Shown piece by piece: positions 22,783 to 33,660 of a DNA stretch of 64,000 nt. This DNA is from Culex pipiens pallens. Its lineage: Eukaryota; Arthropoda; Insecta; Diptera; Culicidae. The translations under genes were made by a program, and so were the position numbers. Numbering within the stretch: position 1 is the stretch's first letter; every line of letters begins with the position of its first letter. The notes beneath the pieces are model-generated. The model had not been told where the DNA came from. It ran no database searches and was given only the letters and a program-made list of their open reading frames with translations. The stretch lies in contig NC_068938.1 in the NCBI RefSeq assembly GCF_016801865.2, positions 83,402,886 to 83,466,885 on the forward strand, read 5' to 3'.

Positions 22783-23307
22783 CACTCAAACGACGATGGT
22801 TTGACCAACGTTGCCAGATTATTTTGTGGGAGATCTGTATTTTCTCGAAAATAAATCTGTATTTTATCTGTATCTTGTCGAATTCCAAGCAATAGAAACC
22901 ATTTTAAAATGTTTAACAACAGATTTAAGCTTTTTAATGATATTAAAGCATAAATTAATTACTGAATTGTTGAAACTTTCAAATATAACCATTTAAAAAA
23001 AATCTGTATATACAGATTTTTGGGATTTTTGGGATCGAAAAATCTGTAAAATACAGATTTATCTGTATATCTGGCATGGCTGGGTTTGACACCAACTGTT
23101 GTCAAACGAACGGGGTCACTTTTTAGTTTGACACCCCTTTTACACGGAGTTCACACACACACTATCAAACGTTTGTTTTAATATTGTGCGTGAGTGCCGT
23201 GTAAAAAGTGACATTTTGTCACTTTTTAGTTTAACTTTCACCAACCAACGGGGTACAAACTAAAAAAGTGTCAAAAGAAAAAGTGACCAACCACCGGGGG
23301 TTGAGTG
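22783..23307. mobile_element. TA-flanked MITE, split by a nested hAT MITE
   Basis: The ends read CACTCAAACGACGATGG (left) and, on the complementary strand from the right, CACTCAACCCCCGGTGG. Skipping the nested hAT element, the inverted match continues imperfectly for about 26 bases (roughly 19 matching). TA flanks both ends (22781-22782 and 23308-23309). Without the nested element and its extra duplication it would be about 240 bp. The body has CACTTTTTAGTTTGACACC-type motifs on both sides. No coding capacity. Confidence 0.65.
22806..23082. mobile_element. hAT-type MITE, 277 bp, perfect 8-bp duplication
   Basis: GGTTTGAC flanks both sides exactly (22798-22805 and 23083-23090). The ends, CAACGTTGCCAGAT and the complement of ATCTGGCATGGCTG, match at 11 of 14 positions. 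The interior carries several CTGTAT motifs in both directions. The MITE at 36110 is 275 bp, also has an 8-bp duplication, and shares the TGCCA end and the CTGTGTATCTGGCA right terminus, so both belong to one family. Confidence 0.88.
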
Positions 23308-23889
23308 TATTGCAATGAACTTGAAATGTTATTTCACTTACCTTCCTATAAAGGACCATCCATAAACCACGTGGACACATCGGGGGGGAGAATGTGTCGT
23401 GACCTTTATTGGCAGAAAGTTTCTTGCTATTATTCCAAGGGGTACCCCTATTTGATCCATGGTAAAGTGTCGAATTGTGGAAGTAGTCATTTCAACAGAT
23501 TAAGGTGATGCGAGCATTAAGGGGATATTGGTCGCCTTGCCAATTTGGCAACTCATCCACATTTCACCACCAATCAAACTCACCACAGCACCCACTTTCG
23601 CACTGTAACCCACCCCATTTGACAACCAACAACAACCACCACCCCACCACCCTGACAGCTGTCAAGCTGTTCCAATGTCAACAACTCCCGTTCTCGCACT
23701 CTCTTAGGAGAGAGAGATTTTCGCCTCTCCTCTCTGTCGAATCGTCGTCGTCGTCGTCGTCGTCGTTCCTGCTGATCTATATCGCCAAGTCCGGCCGTCT
23801 CGTGCTCGTCGCCGTCAGAGTGCTAGGAACCGAGTTCAGGAACAGTCGTCGTAGTCGTCACACAGCTGGGTTTTGTTTGTGGTCCCCCG

Positions 23890-24578
23890 TTTCAGTCCGG
23901 AACAGTTTAGTCCTCCAGTTAGTGGTGTGCATATTGCAAGTATCGTGTTGTGTCCAAAGGGAGTTGCCGACCGTCGCGACGTTTCTAGTACGCGAGTGGG
24001 TTTTGTTGCAACCGCTCTAAATAGTGTGGATTGTGGAAGTCGAGTGTCGACGAGGTCGAGACTTCAAGAAGTGTTGCACAGCGCGCTGTACAGCTGGTGT
24101 TTGTGTGTTGCTGGTAAATCAAGGTGGAAAGTCTTCGTTTTGTGTGGAGAGGGAAAATCTGTTTCTCTGTGTGTTTTTTTGGGTGGAAAATTAAGCTTTA
24201 TGCCGCGTGGAAAAGTTATTGATCCAGAAAAGGTCTTGCCTGGCACCCCGCTGCTGGTCGTCGTCAAGTCTGCTGCAAAAGTGGTCTGATTCGCTGGTCT
24301 TGCGCCGAGTCTACTAGCTAGAAGTGCGAATAGTGTTAGTGTACACAACTACTACCGACGACGTCGACGCACGTGTATATCGGGTACTCTGTGTGGAGAG
24401 CACATTTCGACGAAGCACATCGAAGAGAAGGTTGTTGTGTAATTCTTTTCTTGGTGGTCAATAGTGAAAAGCCGATTCAGGGAAATCGCAGCTCACTCAC
24501 CAGCTTAGAAGAGGAGGAGAACACCGCTCAGTGAGGAGTTACTTTGAGGCGTAAAGCAGCGTAAACAACTACCAAAAG
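23890..24578 (+). other. candidate first exon / 5' UTR with promoter region upstream
   Basis: A GC-rich region from about 23500 contains a GAGAGAGAG patch (near 23710), a run of about eight GTC triplets (23742-23766) and initiator-like TTCAGTCC near 23890. The transcript-like stretch ends at CAAAAG|GTATGT (24578/24579), a strong donor. It contains short upstream frames, including one of 29 codons starting at 24200, and no long ORF. If real it is a leader exon, and the start site is approximate. The CT-rich, AT-rising DNA after the donor looks intronic. Confidence 0.4.
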
Positions 24579-25139
24579 GTATGTTCTGACGAGCTGATTT
24601 ACCTCAAAAATGATGATCTTTAGTTAAAACACTGCTGTCTCTCTATGCCCTACCTTCTCTATGTAAACCTCTCTGTCGCTCACTGTCTGTCACACACACC
24701 CCGTTTTAATACTTAGATTAGGTTTGTCTCTGCTGCGACTTAACACTCCCTCCCCTTGTATTGATCTACTAAACCACCTTGTTACTTAGTGAGGACTTTC
24801 TTTTTCCGTAAGAGTACGCTAAATTTGCTGGATTCTACGTACGTGTGTTTAGCGAGTCATAGTGGTCATTGGTATAATTAGTGAAGTTCATTATATGTTT
24901 GTCTTATTTGTTGTTGACTAACATTTGAATGTTTGGAATTTAGAGTAGAAAGATAAGGTAATCTTTTGGTGTCAAATGAATCAATATTAAAGATTTGAGG
25001 CACCAAATGATTGTCGTTTATAATATTATTAAATATTATTTGTTTTGTTCAGAATCGGGAATCGTTTTATAACCCCTATAAAGAAGTGCCCAACATAATT
25101 ATGAAATAATTACAACCATACCCCCTCTAGATATAATAA
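24579..25139. other. intron-like DNA
   Basis: Pyrimidine-rich just after the donor, then AT-rich. No gene or repeat end recognised. Confidence 0.4.
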
Positions 25140-26100
25140 TTAAAAAAATAAATTTAGTCTTGGAAAGGCGGTGTTGGGACGAAAGCTCGTCCGATTTCCT
25201 ATAAGTTTGTCTTTGACCACTTTTCAAAATAACTCGTTTTTTGATAATTTAAGCTAATTTACTATCCAGGTTACTACCATCCACAGAACTACACTGAAAA
25301 AATATTATGTTTTCAGTTATGAGCAATGTAAATTAGCTTATATCTGTAAGCCCATACATCCAATTGAAATGTGGTCAAAGACAAACTTATGGGAAATTGG
25401 ACGAGCTTTCCGATAAAAATATTCACGAGACTAATAAATCAAGTTTGTCATATGGAAATAGTCAAAAACCATAAAAAACCACTTTATTCAACTTTTTGAA
25501 TTTTAAAACCGCTGTAACTTCACAAGGATTGGACTTAGGACATTGATCAATATGGAGACTTTTATGTAAAATTGTCTGGAGAATCGACTCTTTTGTTCGA
25601 TTTTTGTAAATTTTGACGTTTAGAGCACTTTTCAAAAAAACAGTTTTAGTAAATGATTTTTGTATTTTTTTAGGTGAGTTGCTCCATCCTGCATTTTTCG
25701 TGAGTCTTTTTGTAACATCTTAGGCTATTTTCACAAAAATTTTGAACGAAAAAAAAATCGTAGGCTCACCTTCAAATTTGACTTTTAAACTAAAAAATCA
25801 ACAAATCTCTTAAAAGTGGAGTGTTTTTATTCTTTCAGTGTATTTTTTTCGGAAAGCCCGTCAAATTTCCTACTAGTTTGTCTTTGACCACTTTTTGATA
25901 CGATGCAACGGCTTCGAGATACAGAAATATTGAAATTCCGAATTACAAAAATATTTAAAACACTTACGCCCTTCTCAAATGTCATTATCGAGTGTAACTG
26001 GCTCCATATACACAAAAATGGCTTAAATAAGCGTGCATAACATGTCTACAAAGTTTCATTGAAATCGGAGAGGGTCGAGAAAAAAGTACCTAAAAAATTC
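25140..26100. repeat. interspersed-repeat-derived tract with an internal 230-bp hairpin
   Basis: The arms at 25181-25262 and 25328-25410 are imperfect inverted repeats. They share GAAAGCTCGTCC with its complement, AGTTTGTCTTTGACCAC with its complement, and TAAGCTAATTTAC with its complement. A further direct copy of the outer arm (GTTTGTCTTTGACCACTTTT) is at about 25846-25900. The stretch to 26100 is AT-rich, and TTACGCCCTTCTCAAATGT near 25965 recurs near 55790. Class and borders are not clear. Confidence 0.6.
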
Positions 26101-29100
26101 CTGTTTTGGGCTGGAATGTAAATATTTGAAATATGAAAAGCTAGAATGTAGGGTTGGAGTGATCTTAAACGATTGTCCATGTTCAATACTTTTTTGTATG
26201 ATTTTTTTTTTCAAAAAGAGGAGGGGAGGTCTGAAATTTCGAAAAAAAAATCTACATAGTTTATGGATAAGATATATTTTTCAAGTAAATTTAAATATTA
26301 AGAAAATTCACATCCTTGGCCTACAGTTTACACAATGAGGCTATCGTAACAAATAAAACAACTTATTTTTGAAAAAAAATATCAGAAATTTCTAAAACAA
26401 TAGATTAATAATATATCTTTAGTTTTTTTTTCTGAAATTGCAATACCACGTTAACTTCCAAGTTCACGAAAAAAGGGGAATTTTCATACAAACTCCCCTT
26501 CACTCGAGCTTGGGATTTTAGGTATTAGAAAGCCCTTGAGTACCTGAATTTAGATGAGTATTTTATTGATACATTTGTTTGTTTGTTTTTAATGGAATTC
26601 ATATAAGCATTATATTTCGAAGCAATCATTTTAGGATTAATTTTTAATGAAACTGTTCCGTATTGTACCCAGGCTATTTTTTTTAATGTATTTATATCTA
26701 TTTAAATTGTAAACCAAAACATTAAAATAATATTATGTTATTATACATAAAATAGTAGGAAAAAGCATTTAAATTATTAGAAATAACATCTTTTTTTTCC
26801 TTTATAAGAGTGGCATTAAAAAAACAATGCCAAAACCACACACCAACCAACACACGTCAGTGATTGATTTTTGTGACTTTTTTTTACGAAAAATTTGTAA
26901 TATCTCTTTTTTGTTTGGTGTTCATTCTTTAAATCTAGATTTTTCACGAAAATAATTTCTAATATTCTTTTTTTTAATATCCTCAGTTTTCAAAATTATT
27001 TTTTTTATTTAAATAATTTTTAAGCACTTTTCGTTTAAAGATATGTTTTTTAATTTCTTATTTTGACTTAAATTAAGCACTGAAAAAAGAAGCGTTAAAC
27101 GACAGTCAAGGGCAGGTGCAAATATTTCAAATTATTCACCAAGTCAAATGATACTTGTCCAAATGTCTATACAGTCAGTTTATAATATTCTGAAGATAAA
27201 AGAATTTTTGCCTTAAAAAGCAATTCATCACAATTTAAAGTAAGTTAAAAATATTTTTTTTTTAAATAGTGTCCCTTAACATGTAGTTCCCAGGTCATAT
27301 TATTTCAAAGGCGAAATGTCAAGCTTTAATTTCAAAATTAAGAAAAAAAAGTATCAACATAACATAACACACCATTACAGTGCACTGCTGAATGAAATGT
27401 TAGTTTTTAAGTTATTAAGTCTGTGCAGCTTTAATCGAAGACGTTGAACAATAAACAAAGTTAGGCTGCTATTAAAAAATTGCAATATGACAATGAATTC
27501 ATGAAAACATTTTTTCTGGACTTTTTCGTTGTTCTGGTCTTAAAATTATTATATTTTTAAATGATAAAAAGTATTTGTTTGATTTAAAATGCATTTTTAG
27601 GCAACAAACAATGTTTTCTTAAAATTTCAGTTTTAGTCAATTATTATTTTTGCCTCTTCAGAAAAACTTCGAACAAAATTTGCAATGGACAAAAACAACT
27701 CGACATTTTTAAGTTTTTGTCAATAAACGCTTCAGTTTCGTCAAGGTATGGTAGATTCGGGCTCCCTGAACACGTTCCAATCGACAGAATTGAATTTTAG
27801 TAAATTCCATGCCAAAAAATAAAATTATAAATTCCAGAAATAAATGGTATGGAATCATCTTAGGTAACCATGCGCACCCACGTTTATCTGAACTGGAAGC
27901 AAAAAAGGGATGCGCGGTTGCTCAAAATATTCAACTGAAGAGTTTATTGAAGTTTACTTCAAACATTGCAAGTTGTATAATGAGAATTAAACAGTGGTAT
28001 TACCATAAATAAATTGAAAACATAAACATAAATCAAATTCCCGATCTGAACAACATAAATCGCCAAATCCACTTGAAGCAATCGATTTTAAAACTAATCA
28101 CATTGCCTCTCCAACAATTTGCTTATATCTACTAACAGTGTTGCGTTCTCCTTGAATTCAAATACTATTTATTAATACAACAACCCTTATTGCCTCGCGC
28201 CGATCGGGCACTGTTTACCAGCAGCAATTGCAATTATAGTGAAAAGCCTCTCGTTTCGATAACAAACTACCCAACTAAAAACACAATCCCACACAATCAG
28301 TGGTGCTGCAGCAACTGTGCAACTGCTGTTTCGACTCAAACAATTCAACTGCATCGATTATTGATTTTCCTGCAAAACCATCAGCGTAATCATTAAAAAA
28401 AACAAATCATCATCGTACCAGCATTAACTCATCACTATTTTAGTACTCAGCACACACACACACACTCACCTACTTCCGAGTTCTGAACCAAATATCATTG
28501 TGCACCATCGTCGGGTAATTTTCCCCCGCAAGTTTTGTTATGTTTTTATGTTTCATGTTATTGCTGCTTGCTTGTTGTCTGCCACTCATCCTGACAGGAA
28601 GTGTGCCTACGTACGATTTGTCGGAATCATTAGCCCAGTCACGTCACGGCGAGGACGACTCGTCGAGGCCAAATCAGGTGAAATTGTAGAGGGTCTGTGT
28701 GGAGTCCGATGCACCAAATGGTTTTCTTGCTCAAGGATCAATTTGCACGAAATAGATTTTTGAGTTATTTTACGCAAAACCAAAATTAAACTTTTCCAAC
28801 TTTTCAAAACAAGCAATTTCGTGGCTGATTGAGTAAAAATTAGAACATTTTAAGTAAATCCAGACGATATCATTCCAAAAGTTGATTATAATTGCTCAAA
28901 CACAATAAAATTAAAGGATTTTCCGCTATCCTGCATGTTAGTCGATATCGCTGACAGGCGGTGAGTTCCGTGTGAATATTTCATGCGAACTCTCTACACG
29001 TTTTTGGTATTATTATTTCTGGATTCTTTCTTCCATTTTTTCTGCATTCCACCTATGTCAACACATGGGAGCGGTGGGTTTTCGCTTTTTGGGGAATTTT

Positions 29101-29883
29101 CTGAATTGAAGGGCTATGAAGTGGGTTGGATACGCAGTGAAGCTGGGTGGTGTTCTGTACGTGACATACGCACCAGAAAAGGTTAAACAGAGCTGGGATG
29201 AGCATATTGGATATTTTGTGGAGCATTATTAGCTGGGTTATTTTTGAGTAAATATGAGCCTAAAACAACTGTGGATATTTAAGTACAGAACAGACAATCT
29301 AGGTTTAATCGTACCAGAACATTGTATTTTTTCATAATAAATGTATCATTCCATGTCAACTGAGTACATTTTTAATGTTTCCCAATCTATGTTTATCAAC
29401 CAAAAATATTTCAGAACGCCCAATTTTGTAGAGTGACGTTTTTGAAACGGCTATCTTTCTTAATGGGTAAACAACAAGTTTGCTGGGTATTTACACTTGA
29501 ATTCATTGTTTATTTAGGTGAAGATTGACCACTATTCGGTTAAACTCAACAACAACAATATTGTGCATTTATTTTGTGTAGCCTAATATCATTTAAATCG
29601 TTTGAAAACAGTTTGATCATTTGAAGTTGACAATTTTTTTCCACTCAAAATATCGTGTGAGATAAGCTTAAAGTCGAATAATAATGTAGGTGATTTTTTT
29701 TCCCAATTCCGTCGTCTAATGAGTTATTTTTCTTATCGTTTTACTTTTCAGCTCTTAATTGAGCGCTGCAAAGATGATTTTTTCTGCACACGATATTTAA
29801 CATTTCCTGATTCGATCCGTGAAATAGAAAACCAATTAAATCATTCTAAAAAAACGTTACTTAATCCACATTTAGGTGGTTGG
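26101..29883. other. AT-rich non-coding DNA, no gene recognised
   Basis: Long AT-rich stretch with many homopolymer runs. A short CA run is at 28450-28466. Small GC-richer patches near 28190-28400 and 28590-28720 give short open frames on both strands without domains. I see no splice-bounded exon, RNA gene or complete transposon. Confidence 0.4.
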
Positions 29884-30587
29884 TGCCTTCCTCTCATTTA
29901 TAGAGTGGTTCCGACCCTCCTAAAGTGTCCACATTGTTTATGAATCTCCCCGAACGTGATCGCAGCACCTAAGAGGTCCAAATAAAAATAAGTGATGAGT
30001 AAAAAAAACACACTACCTACAGACTATTTGTCAAGGTTATACAGACACCGCCTTTGAGGAAAAATGGCATCCCTCTACACGGCTTTTTCGTTGCGATCAG
30101 ACCCGACCATTTGAAGTTATGTAAATTCAGACCATTTTTTAATTTGCTTGTTATTTTAAATAGGTAAGTCAGATCTGAAAAATTCTTAATCCACAAGAAA
30201 GGTCATTTCAGAAACTTTCTGAAAATATTTAATATGGCAGATTTCCATGCAAAAATCACCCTTTTTTTTTGCAAATTGTGAAATTTATATGCAGCAGTTT
30301 TTTAAGCATAATTTTTGATGTGCTTTACTAAATCTTTTAAATTTCAATAGGGACCCCAAGACGAATCGAATGAGGCCAATACGGTCAAAATCGGCTCAGC
30401 CAGTGACAAGATATTCCAGTGAAATTGATTCGGTACACATGTCTACATACCGCCAAACACACAGATATTTGCTCAGCTGGTGATTCTGAGTCGATATGTA
30501 AAAATGAAGGTAGGTCTAGGAGGTCTAATTAAAAAGTTCAATTTCCGAGTGATTTTATAGCCTTTCCTCAGTAAGGTGAGGAAGGCA
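29884..30587. mobile_element. dispersed DNA element with TGCCTTCCTC ends, about 0.7 kb
   Basis: The left end TGCCTTCCTCTCATTTATAG and the right end TATAGCCTTTCCTCAG...GAGGAAGGCA form short inverted repeats, with an additional inner copy near the right end. The right part (TTTGCTCAG, GAGTCGATATGTA, GCCTTTC...CA, GAAGGCA) recurs in order at 54091-54206, so it is a dispersed family. No transposase frame is present and the target duplication is not clear. Confidence 0.55.
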
Positions 30588-30982
30588 AAAATGTTTGAAG
30601 TACATTCTATTTTGATAGATTTATAATTTCAATTCAATAATTTCATGAAAAAAAATTCAAGAAAAATTTCAATTAAAAAAAATCTCTCTAAATTTCAATT
30701 ATTTGTTTTCGCCGATAACTGCCAATATAAGCAAATAATTATAGTTGACTTCCGGTGATCAAAAAACAATGTTGTATTTTTTGATTCAAAAATTTTAGGA
30801 TTTTAGGAAAGTTCTCATACTCACATCTCGCTTACTTTTTCAAAACGTCGCATTTAAATATTTTCAAAATTTTTAAATGCAATTTGTTGATCGTTGTTTA
30901 ATATCGTTGATTAATTAAAATAAATTTTACAAAAATTAAAAAAGCTGTTTTTTCCCTTTTCTTTTAAAAAAGCGTTAATTTT
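30588..30982. other. AT-rich spacer, no gene
   Basis: No coding signal or element end seen between the TGCCTTCCTC element and the SINE. Confidence 0.45.
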
Positions 30983-31200
30983 CGAGCTACCGTGGCCGTG
31001 AGGTTACGGGTTTCGCCTTGTAAGCGGAAGGTGATGGGTTCGATTCCTGTCTGGCTCGGCAAAGTCAGATCCCTTCAAAGAGTTATTCTACTCACTGGGA
31101 ATACTGACCGGTAGGGGATGGGTTTCGACTAGCGGCGTGCTGGATTTCCAATCCAGAGGTCGTGAGTTCGATTCTCGTACCGGGATGATGAAGTTAATGT
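30983..31200 (+). mobile_element. dimeric tRNA-derived SINE (Twin-like)
   Basis: Two tRNA-like units lie in tandem. Unit 1 (30983-31058, 76 nt) has acceptor arms CGAGCTA/TGGCTCG, anticodon stem TTCGC/GCGGA with TGT at the anticodon position, and B box GGGTTCGATTCC. Unit 2 (31108-31183, 76 nt) has CCGGTA/TACCGG, stem CTGGA/TCCAG with TCC at the anticodon position, and B box AGTTCGATTCT. They are 49 bp apart. A tail with GATGATGA follows, and GTTAAT on both sides is only a weak target duplication. The Twin SINEs described from Culex pipiens also have two tRNA-related units with a short spacer. Membership is inferred from layout, not from a sequence match. Confidence 0.75.
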
Positions 31201-31526
31201 TCTTATAAAATCTTTTTGGAATTTTGTGGAATAAAGAAACCATCTGCATTTTGTTGAATATTCTAAGGAACAATATCTTATATTAAATTCTTTTTAATTA
31301 GTAAACTGCTTTTAAAATGTTTGTTAAAAATCTTTTAAAATGTTTGTTAAAAATCTTTGAAAATGTTTGAATTAAATAAATAAAGCTTGAAAAAAAAGTG
31401 TGCGGCAGAATAAAATCAACAAAAAGTTTTAAAAAATTTAAAAGAATTTTTTTCGTGCTAAAGTGGAGTGAATTAAATCAACCAGATCGTACGTGCACCC
31501 CTCCCCCCCCTCCGCCATCCGTTTTT

Positions 31527-31849
31527 GAGCGGCTGTACCGCAGGTTAGGGGCGGCCCAAAACAATTGGGGTTTCGACGCCTTCTACCCGTGAGCGGCTGT
31601 TCCCAGGTTAGGGGCGGCTCCTATAGAGGCGAGTGAACCCCCCCCCCCCCCTTCGAGCGTCTGTTCCCCAGGTTAGGGGCGGCTCAAGGAAACCGGTGTC
31701 CTGCTCCATCGTCGAGGTAAGCGTCTGTTCTCCAGGTTAGGGGCGGCTTACAGCAGATAGAGTTAGGACCCCCCCCCCCCCTCGAGCGTCTGGTCCCCAG
31801 GTTAGGGGCGGCTCGGAACAGCGTCTGTTCCCCAGGTTAGGGGCGGCTG
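31527..31849 (+). repeat. six ~30-bp repeats in the retrotransposon 5' UTR
   Basis: Units begin at 31527, 31591, 31655, 31719, 31784 and 31819, with core CCAGGTTAGGGGCGGCT. The first units read GAGCGGCTG and later ones GAGCGTCTG before the core. The first five starts are spaced 64, 64, 64 and 65 bases apart, and the last only 35. Poly-C runs precede units 3 and 5, and another lies at the element's left edge. Repeated 5' monomers can carry internal promoter function in some LINEs. Here that is a guess from position. Confidence 0.9.
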
Positions 31850-32088
31850 ACTAACAGTCCCAGTGCCAGGGTGGGACCTTAAACAGTCCTGGTACGACGG
31901 TCCTCCGGCGAGACAGGGGGTTGGTGATGGCTACACGCACCCGCCGTAAAACAGTAGTGCAGAGAGCTCCAGATGCGAGCCGATCCAATCGCCGACCCGA
32001 TTTTCGGGGATCCAGAGATTGGAAACTCGGGACGTAGAACTGCAGGTCTCTCAACTTCGATGGGAGCGACCGCATTCTTTCCAACGAA

Positions 32089-33660
32089 TTGCGGGTCCGC
32101 GGTCTCGAAGTCGTGGCGCTGCAGGAGGTGTGCTGGACGGGGAAGGACCACCGGGAGTACGGTGACTACACTATGTATTGGAGCGGCGGCAATACACACG
32201 AGCTGGGGACAGCTTTTATAGTGTTGGGCGAAATGTCGAAGCGCGTGATTGGTTGGTGGCCAGTCAACGACAGAATGTGCCGGTTGAGAATCAAGGGCCG
32301 ATTCTTCAACCTGAGCATCATCAACGTGCACAGCCCGCACATGGGAAGCGACGCCGATGACAAGGACGCTTTCTACGAGCTTCTTGACCGCGAGTACAGG
32401 AAGTGTCCAAAACACGACGTCAAGATTGTCATCGGCGACTTAAACGCTCAAGTCGGCCAGGAGGAGGAGTTTAGACCGGTTATTGGGAGGTTCAGCGCCC
32501 ACCAGCAGACGAACGAGAACGGCCTACTACTCATCGACACGGAGACGCAAATCGACCATGTTCTCATTGATAGTCGGCACTTCTCGGACATATTCGACGT
32601 CAGAACCTACCGTGGCGCGGACATCGACTCGGACCACTACCTGGTGGTGGCAAAGCTGCGCCAACGCCTGTCCGAGGTCAACAAGATCCGGTACCGTCGC
32701 CCGCAGCGGTATAACCTGGAGCGACTCAAGGATCCGGAGGTCGCTACCCAGTACGCGCGGGAACTCGAAGCTGCGTTGCCTGACGAGGGTGAGCTCGCCG
32801 AAGCCCCTCTGGAGGCCTGCTGGAGCCATATGGAAGCAGCCATCAACGCAGCGGCATCGAGCGCCATCGGGTACGTGGACCGAGTTCGACGGAACGGCTG
32901 GTTCGACGAGGAATGTCAGGCGATTTGGGACGAGAAGAAAGCAGCGCGGGACAAGTGGCTGCTGCGCAACACCCGTGGGAACAAGGAGTCGTACAAACAG
33001 TTGCGAAGACAGCAAACCCATCTCTTTCGGGACAAGAAGCGCCGCCTGGAAGAGTTGGAGTGCCAGGACATGGAACAGCTGTATCGCTCCAACGAAACGC
33101 GTAAGTTCTACAAGAAACTTAGTCAATCCCGGAAAGGCTTCATGCCGCGGGCCGAAATGTGCCGGAATAAGGACGGAGGCATCTTGACGGACGAGCGCGA
33201 GGTGATCGAAAGGTGGAAGCAGCACTTCGACGAGCACCTGAACGGCCCAGAGGTGGAGTACCAGGGCGACGGGGGAAACGACGTCAGCGGTATGGTGGAC
33301 GGCGGGGACGAGCCAGCACCCCCGATGAGGGAAGTTAAGGATGCCATCAAGAAGCTGAAGAACAACAAAGCAGCGGGTAAGGATAATATCGGTGCTGAAC
33401 TCATCAAGATGGGCCCGGACAAGCTGGCGGCCTGTCTACACCGGCTGATAGCCAAGGTCTGGGACACAGAACAGCTACCGGAGGAGTGGAAAGAGGGAGT
33501 AATATGCCCGATCTACAAGAAGGGGGACAAGTTGGAATGTGAGAACTATCGAGCCATCACTATTCTCAACGCGGCCTACAAAGTGCTGTCTCAGATCATC
33601 TTCTGTCGTCTGTTGGAGCGAGCAAAGGATTTCGTTGGGACGTACCAAGCCGGTTTATGA
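32089..33660 (+). CDS. RTE retrotransposon fragment: endonuclease and N-terminal part of reverse transcriptase
   Basis: An open stretch of 523 codons after the nonsense codon. In order it holds an AP-endonuclease-like domain with LQEVCWTG (metal-binding Glu), INVHSPH (where Tyr is common), IGDLNAQVG (Asp and Asn) and TQIDHVLID, then IDSDHYLVV (catalytic His). A basic linker follows, then the start of the RT domain (AAGKDNIGAELIK, PEEWKEGVICPIYKKGD, NYRAITILNAAYKVL). Between NGLLLID and TETQIDH the family normally has about 35 more residues including a Trp-Arg/Ser-Pro-type motif; they are missing. It ends at a TGA created by the SINE. There is no ATG at the left edge: 32089 is a TTG, so this is a remnant and not an independent gene. 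Confidence 0.85.
   Translation: MRVRGLEVVALQEVCWTGKDHREYGDYTMYWSGGNTHELGTAFIVLGEMSKRVIGWWPVNDRMCRLRIKGRFFNLSIINVHSPHMGSDADDKDAFYELLDREYRKCPKHDVKIVIGDLNAQVGQEEEFRPVIGRFSAHQQTNENGLLLIDTETQIDHVLIDSRHFSDIFDVRTYRGADIDSDHYLVVAKLRQRLSEVNKIRYRRPQRYNLERLKDPEVATQYARELEAALPDEGELAEAPLEACWSHMEAAINAAASSAIGYVDRVRRNGWFDEECQAIWDEKKAARDKWLLRNTRGNKESYKQLRRQQTHLFRDKKRRLEELECQDMEQLYRSNETRKFYKKLSQSRKGFMPRAEMCRNKDGGILTDEREVIERWKQHFDEHLNGPEVEYQGDGGNDVSGMVDGGDEPAPPMREVKDAIKKLKNNKAAGKDNIGAELIKMGPDKLAACLHRLIAKVWDTEQLPEEWKEGVICPIYKKGDKLECENYRAITILNAAYKVLSQIIFCRLLERAKDFVGTYQAGL

Noticed and set aside
23505..24289. 171- and 138-codon plus-strand frames in the GC-rich promoter-like region
   Set aside because: They overlap each other in different frames and are low-complexity (Ser, His and Pro rich). 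The region is better explained as promoter and leader exon.
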